From the NCBI RefSeq assembly GCF_051192575.1, contig NZ_JBPJSQ010000003.1, positions 434,001 to 498,000 of the forward strand: DNA of 64,000 nt. The letters are read 5' to 3'. The stretch comes from Aestuariimicrobium soli. GTDB taxonomy: Bacteria > Actinomycetota > Actinomycetes > Propionibacteriales > Propionibacteriaceae. Shown one piece after another: positions 22,732-30,896 of this stretch. Made by a program: the position numbers and the translations under genes. The first letter of the stretch is position 1, and every line of letters begins with the position of its first letter. The notes beneath the pieces are model-generated. The model made no database searches. It had not been told where the DNA came from and saw nothing but the letters and a program-made list of their open reading frames with translations.

Positions 22732-25107
22732 TCAGCACTCCCGCACGGTCTGTTTGACCAAGCCCACCATCGTCGGACGAACGCTGAGCTCCGTGATGCC
22801 GGCGGCGATCAGGCGGGGAACCGCGTCGAGGTCGCTCGCCAGATCGCCGCAGACGCAGACGGGAAGCCCCATCAGACCCAGACAGGTCATCGTGACCAGG
22901 TCGAACACGGCGTCGGCCGCGTCGCGGGTGAGCCGTTCCAGCGAGGCATTGCTGCGGTCGACGGCGCTGACGTACTGCAGCAGGTCGTTGGTGCCGATGC
23001 TGGCGAAGTCGACCAGGTCGGCGAAGTCGCCGGCGCGGATGGCGGCCGCGGGAACCTCGACCATCATGCCGAGCTCGACCCGTTCGCCGCCCAGTTCGCC
23101 CCCCAGTTCGGCGGTCAGTTCGGCGGTCACCGCGTCGAGGCGGCGGCGCGCCCAGAGCACCTCGTCCGGGGTGGTGACCATCGGCAGCATCACCCGCACG
23201 GGGGTCTCGCGGTGCGCCAGCACCACGGCCCGCAGTTGCTCGTCGAACAGGTCGGGCAGTCGGCGCATCGTGCGGATGCCGCGTTCGCCCAGGAAGGGAT
23301 TGGCCTCGGGTGGCTGGGGGATGAACCGCAGCGGCTTGTCGGCGCCCGCGTCCCACGTGCGCACCGTGATCGGTCGCCCCTCGAGGGCCCGGCCGATCGC
23401 GATCAGCGCATCGGCCTGCTCGCGGGCCGTCGGGGCGTGGTCGAGGTCTCCGAACAGCAGTTCGGTACGCACCAACCCCGAGCCGTCGGCTCCGTTGGCG
23501 GCGGCCAGACGGGCATCGGTCAGGTTCGAGACGTTGCCCTTGACGGCGATGGTCGCCCCAGCGGTGGTGGTCGCCGGTTCGCCGGCCCGTTCGAGGGCCC
23601 GGTTCTCCGCCTCGGCTCGCTCCCGGGCGCGCTCCCGCAGGTCGTCCGCCTCGGTCGCCGAGGGGTTCACCCAGACGCGGCGGTCGACCGGATCGACGGC
23701 GACCAGGTCACCGGCGGCGACCTGCAGACCCGACTGCCCCGTGACGACCGGAATGCCGCGCGAGGTCGCGACCAGCACGCCGTGCCCGGTCGAGCCGCCC
23801 GTGAGCGTGACCACGGCCAGCGTCTGGGCGGGGTCGAGCGACGAGGCGGTCAGCGCGTCGAGTTCGGTGACCACCAACACGTGCTCGCCGTGGGCCTGCG
23901 CCGGACGATGCGCGTGGTCGGTGTCGCCGATCAGCAGCCCGAGCAGTTGCAGCCGGAGCGAACGCACGTCCTGGGCGCGGTCGCGCAGGTGGGGGTCGGC
24001 GAGCTGGTCGAACTCCTCGGCCACCTCGGTGAGGGTGTCGTGACTGGCGATGAGCGCCGTGGCTCCGGCGGCCACCCGGTCGGCGATCGTTGGGGCGAGA
24101 TCGTCGAGCAGGGCCAGTTGGGCGGCGAAGATGTCGCCGTGGGCGGAGTCGGCGCGGGCGCAGAGATCGCCGCGCAGGGCGTCGAGGGCCGCGCGGGCGC
24201 GGCCGGCCTCGTCCGATCCTGGTTCGTACCCGGAGAGGTCGAGCTCGGCCGTGGGCACCGCGGCCGGGGCGAGGACGATCTGGCGGCCGCTGCCGGCCCG
24301 AGGTGCCGAGGTCGGTTCGGGACTCGTGGTGTCAGGGATGGCGCTCTGGGGCGGGGTGGCCCGTTCCCCGAACTCGTCGGCGGCCAGTTCCACCACCCTG
24401 GCGACGGCGCGCTCGGCCTCCGGGCCGCGGGCCGAGACGCGCAACCGGTGCCCGCGGGAGAGCCCCAGGGTCGCCACCTTGGTCACGCTGGTGGCGGGGG
24501 CGGGGCCTCGTCCGGTGGTGGCGTTCGACAGCTCGACCACCGCGTCGAGGGCGCGCAGCGCGGCCACCAGGGTGGCGACGGGGCGGGCGTGCAGGCCATG
24601 GGTGTTGGTGATCTCGACCTCCGCCACCCGCTCGGGCTGGCCGGAGTCGGGCGCCGGGCCAGGATCAGGGTCAGACAGCGACTGCTCGGTGGTGGACGAT
24701 TCGCCCAAGTGTTCCCGCTTCGCCGTCAGGGCGGCGTCGGCCTCGTCGGCGACCTCGTCCAAAGGCGCCCCGGCGGCCGCACTCGTCGCCGCCACCAGCA
24801 GCCCCTCGACCAACGGCGCCGACGACAGCCGCACCCGATCGGCGAGGTCGGGATCGACGAACTCGAGGGCCAACTCGGCCGACATCACGGCCGAACCGAG
24901 GTCCATCAACACCAACACCCCGTCACCGGAATCGGCCGACTCGAGCGCGGCGGCGATGGCGGTCGCGTCGGTGCCGAAGCGACCGCCGGGGGTGCCGGCG
25001 GCCACCTCGATCGCGAGCTCCGACTCGGCGGGCACCATCTGGCGGGCCAGGCCGACGGCGGCCTGCGCCACCGCCGCACTGTGCGAGACCACGACCACAC
25101 CGATCAC
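22732..25107 (-). CDS. dhaM: DhaM: PTS-EIIA/HPr/Enzyme I fusion for dihydroxyacetone kinase
   Basis: A 791-residue phosphoryl carrier. Residues 1-130 are the mannose-type EIIA (VVVVSHSAAVAQ, His9), about 162-255 are HPr (NTHGLHARPVATLV, His173), and about 290 to the end are Enzyme I, with the active His in GGSTGHGVLVATSRGIPVV and PEP-binding segments GERGIRTMRRLPDLF and VCVCGDLASD. E. coli DhaM (472 residues) has only part of EI; here EI looks complete, so the protein may pass phosphate from PEP to DhaL unaided. It follows dhaL after a 97-base spacer made of 17-nt tandem repeats that end in its GTG start. Confidence 0.92.
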   Translation of the reverse strand: MIGVVVVSHSAAVAQAAVGLARQMVPAESELAIEVAAGTPGGRFGTDATAIAAALESADSGDGVLVLMDLGSAVMSAELALEFVDPDLADRVRLSSAPLVEGLLVAATSAAAGAPLDEVADEADAALTAKREHLGESSTTEQSLSDPDPGPAPDSGQPERVAEVEITNTHGLHARPVATLVAALRALDAVVELSNATTGRGPAPATSVTKVATLGLSRGHRLRVSARGPEAERAVARVVELAADEFGERATPPQSAIPDTTSPEPTSAPRAGSGRQIVLAPAAVPTAELDLSGYEPGSDEAGRARAALDALRGDLCARADSAHGDIFAAQLALLDDLAPTIADRVAAGATALIASHDTLTEVAEEFDQLADPHLRDRAQDVRSLRLQLLGLLIGDTDHAHRPAQAHGEHVLVVTELDALTASSLDPAQTLAVVTLTGGSTGHGVLVATSRGIPVVTGQSGLQVAAGDLVAVDPVDRRVWVNPSATEADDLRERARERAEAENRALERAGEPATTTAGATIAVKGNVSNLTDARLAAANGADGSGLVRTELLFGDLDHAPTAREQADALIAIGRALEGRPITVRTWDAGADKPLRFIPQPPEANPFLGERGIRTMRRLPDLFDEQLRAVVLAHRETPVRVMLPMVTTPDEVLWARRRLDAVTAELTAELGGELGGERVELGMMVEVPAAAIRAGDFADLVDFASIGTNDLLQYVSAVDRSNASLERLTRDAADAVFDLVTMTCLGLMGLPVCVCGDLASDLDAVPRLIAAGITELSVRPTMVGLVKQTVREC

Positions 25108-25189
25108 GCCGAGCCCCTCACAACACCCAGCCCCTCACAACACTGGCCCCCTCACAAGACTGGCCCCCTCGCAAGACTGGCTCCCTCAC
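25105..25189 (-). repeat. Five 17-nt tandem repeats ending at the dhaM start codon
   Basis: Read on the minus strand, five units of the form GTGAGGGGGCCAGTCTT follow each other without gaps (25189-25173, 25172-25156, 25155-25139, 25138-25122, 25121-25105). The final unit ends exactly in the GTG of dhaM. Each unit carries a GAGGGG ribosome-site-like core, so copy number could tune DhaM translation. Confidence 0.85.
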
Positions 25190-25202
25190 AGCTCGTCAGC
25201 TC

Positions 25203-25823
25203 TCAGGCCAGGGTGCGGGCGGCGCTCTCGATGAGCAGCGCGACGCTGGTGGCACCCGGATCCTGCACACCCTTCGACCGCTCACCCAGATACGAGGCGC
25301 GCCCCTTGTGGGCCACCAGCTGCTCGGTGGCGTCGCGTCCGGCCGCCGCGGCGTCGGCAGCCTCACGCAAAGCCTCCGCCAGAGAGGCGCCTCGTCCGAT
25401 GGCCTCCTGGCAAGCCCGAACAGCCGGAGCCAGGGAGTCGATCATGGTCTTGTCACCCTCGGCGGCCTTGCCACGCGCGACCACACCGGCCAGCCCAGCC
25501 TCGAGGCCCTCGGCGATCTGGGTGGGCGTCAGATCGGTGCCGTCGACAGCCGTGGCGAACCGCAGGAAGAAGGTGCCGAACAGCGGCCCGGAGGCCCCAC
25601 CCACGGTGCTGACGAGGGTCATGCCGGCGGCCTTCAGCAGGGCGGAGGGGTCGGCGAACGACTCCGGGTCGAGGGCGGCCACCGCCGTCATGCCGCGCTC
25701 CATGTTGGAGCCGTGGTCGGCGTCACCGATCTGGCGATCGAGATCGGTCAGCAGCGAGGCGTTCTCGCTCACCAGGCCGGCGAAGTCGGCCAACCAAGCG
25801 GCAATGGCGGCGGTGTCAGTCAT
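25203..25823 (-). CDS. dhaL: Dihydroxyacetone kinase ADP-binding subunit DhaL
   Basis: A 206-residue all-helical subunit that holds ADP permanently and is rephosphorylated by DhaM. The motif GDADHGSNMERG (residues 33-44) provides the Asp residues that bind the Mg ions, and GGASGPLFGTFF follows. The C-terminal LVAHKGRASYLGERSKGVQDPG is typical of the family. Its ATG is directly next to the dhaK stop. Full length and intact. Confidence 0.95.
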   Translation of the reverse strand: MTDTAAIAAWLADFAGLVSENASLLTDLDRQIGDADHGSNMERGMTAVAALDPESFADPSALLKAAGMTLVSTVGGASGPLFGTFFLRFATAVDGTDLTPTQIAEGLEAGLAGVVARGKAAEGDKTMIDSLAPAVRACQEAIGRGASLAEALREAADAAAAGRDATEQLVAHKGRASYLGERSKGVQDPGATSVALLIESAARTLA

Positions 25824-26837
25824 TCAGGCTCCCCATCGAAGTCCGGGTGTGTTCACCGGTGCATCCCACAGTCCGAGCAGTTCCTCGTCGGCCCGCAGCA
25901 CCGTCACGGAACAGCCTGCCATCTCGAGCGAGGTGATGTAGTTCCCGACGAGGTTGCGGACGACCGTGACCCCCTTCGACGCCAGCAGTTCGACCACCTC
26001 GGCGTACATCACGTACAGCTCCAGCTGGGGGGTGCCGCCCATGCCGTTGACCATCACGATGGCGTCGCCCTCGGCGCCGATCTCGCTGGCCGCGAGGTCG
26101 TCCAGGATCGGCTGCACCAACTGGGCGGCCACCTCCTTCGCCGACCCGAGCGGGAGTCGCTCTCGTCCGGGCTCGCCGTGAATGCCGATGCCCAGCTCCA
26201 TCTCGTCGTCGGCCAGCTCGAAGGTGGGCTTGCCGGCGGCCGGAACGGTGCAGCTGGTGAGGGCCATGCCCATCGAGCGGCCGTTGGCGATCACCGTGTT
26301 CGCGAGGGCGACCAACGCGTCGAGGTCGCGACCCTCTTCGGCGGCGGCGCCGACGATCTTCTCCAGCAGCACGGTGAGGCCCACGCCGCGGCGTCCCGCA
26401 GTGTAGAGGGAGTCCTGCACGGCCACGTCGTCGTCGACCACGACGGCCGCGACCCGCACGCCCGACTCGGCATCGGCCAGCTCGGCGGCCATCTCGAAGT
26501 TCATCACGTCGCCGGTGTAGTTCTTCACGATGTGCAGCACCCCGGCGCCCGCATCGACGGCCGTCGTGGCCGCCATGATCTGGTCGGGCGTGGGCGAGGT
26601 GAAGACCTCACCGCAGACGGCGGCATCGAGCATGCCGACGCCGACGAAACCGCCGTGCAGGGGCTCGTGGCCGGAGCCACCACCCGACACCAGCGCCACC
26701 TTGCCGGCCCGGGTGGGCTCGGCCCGCAGGATCACCCGATTCTCGTGGTCGACGCGCACGCGATCGGCGTGGGCGGCCTCCACTCCCCGCAGGGCATCGT
26801 GGACGGCGGCACTGGCGTCGTTGAGCAGCTTCTTCAT
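25824..26837 (-). CDS. dhaK: Dihydroxyacetone kinase substrate-binding subunit DhaK
   Basis: A 337-residue subunit that binds dihydroxyacetone covalently to a histidine and transfers phosphate from DhaL-ATP. The motif VSGGGSGHEPLHGGFVG near residue 50 and GIGIHGEPGRERL (the hemiaminal His region) are diagnostic. It is first in the dhaKLM operon, making dihydroxyacetone phosphate from dihydroxyacetone at the expense of PEP. A GACGAT box lies 6 nt before ATG 26837, suggesting leaderless transcription. Confidence 0.95.
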   Translation of the reverse strand: MKKLLNDASAAVHDALRGVEAAHADRVRVDHENRVILRAEPTRAGKVALVSGGGSGHEPLHGGFVGVGMLDAAVCGEVFTSPTPDQIMAATTAVDAGAGVLHIVKNYTGDVMNFEMAAELADAESGVRVAAVVVDDDVAVQDSLYTAGRRGVGLTVLLEKIVGAAAEEGRDLDALVALANTVIANGRSMGMALTSCTVPAAGKPTFELADDEMELGIGIHGEPGRERLPLGSAKEVAAQLVQPILDDLAASEIGAEGDAIVMVNGMGGTPQLELYVMYAEVVELLASKGVTVVRNLVGNYITSLEMAGCSVTVLRADEELLGLWDAPVNTPGLRWGA

Positions 26838-26843
26838 GGCGTC

Positions 26844-26849
26844 ATCGTC
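26844..26849 (-). promoter_or_regulatory. -10 box GACGAT for dhaKLM operon
   Basis: GACGAT, then GACGCC, then ATG 26837; no ribosome site is visible. Confidence 0.55.
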
Positions 26850-26890
26850 TCACCGCGCCCGGCGCCGTGGTGCCAGATGTGGCGGAACCC

Positions 26891-28510
26891 TCAGCCAGCC
26901 GTCTCGGGGGTGGAACCCGCCAGCGCCCGCTCCCACAGCGGCCACAGTTTCTCGGCCGCTCCCGGGGCGGCGACCAGCATGCCGCCACCGCTCGGGAACA
27001 GGGAGTCATGGCCGTCGGAGTTGACCACGCGGGCCCCGGCCTCGGCGGCGATCAGCACCCCGGCGAGGTGGTCGATCGCGTGGAACTCGTGCACCAGGCC
27101 GGCGATGCCGCCACCGTCGGCGATGCGGGTCATCGTCAGCGTGCCCGAACCCATGATGCGGGTGGTGACGTGGGCCTCGGCCAGGCTGGCCATGAACGCC
27201 TGCATGCCCGGCCACGGTTCGTGGGCCGCCAGTTCGGTGAGCAGGGCTCGTCCCTCGAGCGAACGCACCGCGCCCAGCTGCAGGGGAACCCCGTTGCGCA
27301 CGGCCCCGAGGCCGCGCACGGCCAGGAAGATCTCGCCCGACCAGGGCTGCGCCACCACCGCCACCACCGGCTCGTCGTCGATCGCCAGGGCGAGACTCAT
27401 CGACGTCCACGGCAGGTGATTGGCGAGGTTGGTGGTGCCGTCGACCGGGTCGAGGTACCAGGTCGGACGGCCCGGCTCGCTGCTGCCGCCGAGTTCCTCG
27501 CCAACCACCAGATGGTCGGGGAAGGCGGCGGTGATCAGGGCGCGGACCCGCTCCTCGACGGCGACGTCGACCGCGGTCACCACGTCAGCCGCGTGCTTCT
27601 TGGCCGTCACCGGCCCCAGGGCGGCGGTGCGGGTGTGCTGGATCGTCCACTCGGCGACCTGGCGGGCGACGTGCACCCAGCGGGCCCGTTCGAGGGGCAA
27701 TCCGGTGCGCGCCGCCAGCGTCTCGGCGTCGGCCCAGGCCAGGGCGAGCGGGGAGTGCTGGTTGACCATCAGGTTCTCGCCGGTGTTCACCGGCACCAGG
27801 GGGCGCAGGGTGCGCGGACGATTGGTGGTGATCTGGTCGACGCCGAGGTCGAGCAGCCAGCTCATCTGTTCCGCGGAATCGACGGTCCAGGTGGCCAGCC
27901 GAAGCCCCAACCCGTGCACCTGCTCGACCAGCTCGGGGGTGAGCAGGATCCACTCGACGTTGATGGTGGCGGGACGTTGCCGCCGCAGCAGCTCGAGGTC
28001 GAGGTCACCACCCAGGTGGTTGTGGGCGACGGTCGCCTCGGGGTCGAGCTGCCGAATGCGAGCCATCGCTGCGGCATCGCCGCACCACTCGATGGTGACG
28101 GTGCCGTCCCCCACCCGGGGGTGCCGGGCGAGCTCGTGCCAGGCGGTCTCGGCATCGTCCGCGTCGACGGTGTCGACCAGCACGACCGGGCGGGTGGACC
28201 CCCGGGCGGGTTCGGCGGTGGCGACCAGGTCGATGGTCTCGGCGAGGGTGGGAATGCGCAGGTGGTCGCCGACGCCCAGGTCCTTGACCTGCGCGAGCGT
28301 CTGCTGGGCAACGGCGCCGGGTCGACCCCACAGCCGCAGGGTGGTCTCGTCGTGCAGCACGATGCTGACCCCGTCGGCGGTGGTGCGAATGTCGAGCTCG
28401 ATCACCTCGACGCCGACCTCGATGGCCGCGCGGAAGGCGTCCAGAGTGTTCTCGCGAGCGGCCTCGGAATCGCCGCGGTGGGCGACGACGCGGCAGACGT
28501 TCATGGGCAT
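26891..28510 (-). CDS. Glycerophosphodiesterase fused to inositol-monophosphatase domain
   Basis: A 539-residue two-domain protein. Residues about 5-240 are a GlpQ/UgpQ-type phosphodiesterase: AHRGDSEAARENT with the catalytic His, then EVIELDIRTTADG and VLHDET metal ligands. Residues about 270-535 are an inositol-monophosphatase fold: VVGEELGG, DPVDGTTNLANHLPW, GSGTLTM and AIDHLAG. The two active sites appear complete. It would cleave deacylated phospholipids such as glycerophosphoinositol and dephosphorylate the product. Neighbouring dhaKLM uses a downstream C3 product. AGGAG lies 6 nt before ATG 28510. The exact substrate is inferred. Confidence 0.85.
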   Translation of the reverse strand: MPMNVCRVVAHRGDSEAARENTLDAFRAAIEVGVEVIELDIRTTADGVSIVLHDETTLRLWGRPGAVAQQTLAQVKDLGVGDHLRIPTLAETIDLVATAEPARGSTRPVVLVDTVDADDAETAWHELARHPRVGDGTVTIEWCGDAAAMARIRQLDPEATVAHNHLGGDLDLELLRRQRPATINVEWILLTPELVEQVHGLGLRLATWTVDSAEQMSWLLDLGVDQITTNRPRTLRPLVPVNTGENLMVNQHSPLALAWADAETLAARTGLPLERARWVHVARQVAEWTIQHTRTAALGPVTAKKHAADVVTAVDVAVEERVRALITAAFPDHLVVGEELGGSSEPGRPTWYLDPVDGTTNLANHLPWTSMSLALAIDDEPVVAVVAQPWSGEIFLAVRGLGAVRNGVPLQLGAVRSLEGRALLTELAAHEPWPGMQAFMASLAEAHVTTRIMGSGTLTMTRIADGGGIAGLVHEFHAIDHLAGVLIAAEAGARVVNSDGHDSLFPSGGGMLVAAPGAAEKLWPLWERALAGSTPETAG

Positions 28511-28576
28511 GCGGGGCTCCTGGGGTTGGGGTCGTGGTCGGGTTGCTCGGGTGGGGTCGGGGGCGGGCGGGAGATG

Positions 28577-29548
28577 TCAGTCGTGCAGCAGGAAGTCGAG
28601 CTCGCGGGAGATGTTCGCTCGGGCCTGTCCCTCCCACAGTCGGTGGCCGGTCTCGGTGTGGAACAGGCGCGGGGTGTCGAGGAAGCCCTGCAGCACGGTG
28701 GCCCGGCCGGTGCGGAAGGCGGCGTCGTCGACGTGGGCGTACTCGAGTCGAATGGCGCGGGCATACATCCAGTAGCGGGCCTCGGGCCCGGCCAGGGTCG
28801 ACAGATCGGCGTCGCTGAGAGCCTGGCCGGCGGCATCGTCCGGGTCGGGTCGGTGGGTGGTCGTCAGCCGGACGAGCCTTGCCACTTCGGCCACGGTGGC
28901 GTCGTCGACGAGGCCGGGCAGGGCGCGTTCGGCCCAGCGGGCGGACTCCTCCTCGTCGCGCCCGGGCACCCCGTCGTAGACGGCGTCGTGGAACCACGTG
29001 GCCAGCCGCAGAGTGGGGGTGGCCAGCCGCAGCGCCGGGGTCGCCTCACCGAGCTGGTCGAGCGCCGCCAGCATCATCCACAGGTGGCGGGGGTCGTGGT
29101 AGTGGCGGGTGGGCGCCGACCACGCGGCCAGCAGGTCGTCACCGAGGCCGGCATCGTACAAACTTCCACACGCGGGCTCGACCAACCCCCGCTCAGCGCC
29201 GGTTGGTCGAGCCCGCCTGTGGAAGTTTGTCACCAGGTCGGCCCACAGGGCTCGCAGAGGGTCGATCAGGGAAGCCGCGGCCGGCAGCTTCTCGGGCCGG
29301 CGCACCCGCAGCCCGCCCGCGGTGAGGCGCGACACCAGCTCGCGGGAGGTGACGGGCAGCGCCCCCGCGGCCACCAGTCGTTCGAGATGGCGCTCGGCCA
29401 CGTCGTAATGATCATGGTCGAAGGCCCGCAGGGGAATCTCGACGCTGCGGGCGAAGCGGTGCAGCTCGGTCAGCGAGCGGTCACTGACCAGGTGCCCGAA
29501 GAGGGTGCCGTGGGCCGGCCACCGCGGGGTGTCGATCAAGATCGCCAT
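28577..29548 (-). CDS. DUF4031 / HD-domain phosphohydrolase-like protein
   Basis: A 323-residue protein with an N-terminal DUF4031 domain (AILIDTPRWPAHGTLFGHL... to about residue 90) and a C-terminal HD-type domain: RHYHDPRHLWMM gives the first His, TWFHDAVYDG the HD pair, and LSDADLSTLAG the last Asp. This fusion is widespread in actinomycetes; substrates are unknown. A 73-bp hairpin element sits in frame in the linker (about residues 107-131), adding about 25 residues that homologues would not be expected to have. A GAGAAT box ends 6 nt before the ATG. Confidence 0.8.
   Translation of the reverse strand: MAILIDTPRWPAHGTLFGHLVSDRSLTELHRFARSVEIPLRAFDHDHYDVAERHLERLVAAGALPVTSRELVSRLTAGGLRVRRPEKLPAAASLIDPLRALWADLVTNFHRRARPTGAERGLVEPACGSLYDAGLGDDLLAAWSAPTRHYHDPRHLWMMLAALDQLGEATPALRLATPTLRLATWFHDAVYDGVPGRDEEESARWAERALPGLVDDATVAEVARLVRLTTTHRPDPDDAAGQALSDADLSTLAGPEARYWMYARAIRLEYAHVDDAAFRTGRATVLQGFLDTPRLFHTETGHRLWEGQARANISRELDFLLHD
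29158..29230. repeat. 73 bp hairpin element inserted in frame inside a gene
   Basis: Two 30-nt arms (29158-29187 and 29201-29230) are complementary except for one C-C mismatch, with a 13-nt loop. It lies in the linker between DUF4031 and HD domains and keeps the reading frame. The architecture, two stems split by a single C-C mismatch, is the same as at 16757-16837, but the sequence is unrelated. Confidence 0.85.
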
Positions 29549-29554
29549 GGGTCC

Positions 29555-29560
29555 ATTCTC
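29555..29560 (-). promoter_or_regulatory. -10 box GAGAAT for DUF4031-HD gene
   Basis: GAGAAT, then GGACCC, then ATG 29548. Confidence 0.45.
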
Positions 29561-29608
29561 TCCACTGGTCTCCTCGGCATGGGCGTCGGCCTGCCGCCGG
29601 GGGTGGGC

Positions 29609-30892
29609 TCAGCGGCCCATCTGCACGTCCTCGGTGACCTGACCGCGCACCAGTCGCAGCCACGGCGCCGGCTTGTTGCGGTCGACCACCACCGACAGTC
29701 GGTCGGAACGCATCACCCACAGCGTCACCAGCACGAAAGTGATGCCGATCGGAATGCCCTGCACCGCGACGGTCCAGCGCGGCCCGAAGACGTCGCCGAT
29801 CCACCCGATCAGGGGACTGACGAACGGCACACCGCCCAGGATCACCGCACCCCACAGGCTCATCACCCGCCCACGCATGGCCGGGTCGGTGCTCATCTGC
29901 ACCAGCGCGTTGGCCGTGATGATGCACGTGATCGAGCAGTAGCCGACCCCGATCAACAGCACCGCGAACATCCAGTAGGTCGGCACGATCGACGACACGC
30001 ACATCACGATCGCGAAGCCCGCCATCGCCTCGAGCACGTACCTCAACCGCGGACGAGGCCGCCTCGCCGACGCCAGCGCCGCAGCCAGGGCACCCACCCC
30101 CATCCACGAACCCAACATGCCGTACTCGCCGGCGCCCTTGTGGAAGGCCTCGGTCGCCATCACCGCATTCGAGATGGCGCCGTTGAAGCCGAACGTGCCG
30201 AACATGAACGCGATGAACAGCAACAGCTTCAGGTCGTCACGGTCACGCACGTAGTGCACGCCCTCGATGAGCCCGCCGCGGCCCTTGGCTCGGGCCGGGT
30301 GCAGTTCTGCCCGGTTGAGGCTCGACAGCGAGACGATCAGGGCCACGAAGCTGAGCACGTTCAGCGCCAGCACGGGGCCGGTGTCGACGATCGCGATCAG
30401 GAAGCCGGCGATGCCGGGGCCGAGCAGGCGGGCACCGTTGAAGCTGGCCGAGTTGAGTGAGATGGCGTTCGGCAGCAACGACAGCGGCACGACCTCGCTG
30501 ACGAACGCCTGGCGGGCGGGGCCGTCGAAGGCCGCGGCGACACCGTCGAGCCCGGCCAGCAGGAAGACGTGCCATAACTGCACGTTGCCCGTGAGCACCA
30601 GGGTCGACAGCACGAGGGCGTCGATCGCCATCAGGCTGGCCGCGCAGTTCATGATCGTCCGCTTGCTGACCCGGTCGGCCACCGAACCGGCGATGGGGGC
30701 GAGCAGCAGCGTCGGCGCGAAGCTGAGCGTGGTCATCCAGCCGAGCATGCCCGCGTTGCCACCCGTGAGGGTGATGAGCACCAGCCAGGACTGGGCGGTA
30801 CGGGCCATCCACTGGCCGATGTTCGAGGTGGTGAGACCGATGAAGTAGCGCTTGTAGTTGCGGTTGGACAGGCTGGCGAAGGTGGTGGACAT
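29609..30892 (-). CDS. MFS transporter, EntS/MFS_3 type
   Basis: A 427-residue membrane protein with about 11-12 helices. SVADRVSKRTIM is the motif A loop after helix 2, and the start FASLSNRNYKRYFIGLTTSN with IGQWMARTAQSWLV is typical of the MFS_3 exporters that include EntS. It follows a MarR gene by 4 bases, so export is probably induced through that regulator. The substrate (drug, siderophore or metabolite) is not readable from sequence. Confidence 0.88.
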   Translation of the reverse strand: MSTTFASLSNRNYKRYFIGLTTSNIGQWMARTAQSWLVLITLTGGNAGMLGWMTTLSFAPTLLLAPIAGSVADRVSKRTIMNCAASLMAIDALVLSTLVLTGNVQLWHVFLLAGLDGVAAAFDGPARQAFVSEVVPLSLLPNAISLNSASFNGARLLGPGIAGFLIAIVDTGPVLALNVLSFVALIVSLSSLNRAELHPARAKGRGGLIEGVHYVRDRDDLKLLLFIAFMFGTFGFNGAISNAVMATEAFHKGAGEYGMLGSWMGVGALAAALASARRPRPRLRYVLEAMAGFAIVMCVSSIVPTYWMFAVLLIGVGYCSITCIITANALVQMSTDPAMRGRVMSLWGAVILGGVPFVSPLIGWIGDVFGPRWTVAVQGIPIGITFVLVTLWVMRSDRLSVVVDRNKPAPWLRLVRGQVTEDVQMGR

Positions 30893-30896
30893 CGTC

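Noticed and set aside
25105..25189. Possible CRISPR array between dhaL and dhaM
   Set aside because: Units are 17 nt with no spacers; it is a simple tandem repeat. No CRISPR array or cas gene was seen anywhere in the window.
22471..25941. A 1,156-codon open frame on the plus strand opposite dhaM and dhaL
   Set aside because: It is antisense to genes with clear catalytic motifs, has low-complexity His/Arg/Gly-rich composition and no domain; high-GC codon bias creates such shadows.
29158..29230. Hairpin insertion making the DUF4031-HD gene a pseudogene
   Set aside because: The frame stays open across the element and both domains are complete.
26867..30460. A 1,197-codon plus-strand frame opposite four host genes
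   Set aside because: It spans several real minus-strand genes and their gaps; composition is typical of an antisense shadow.
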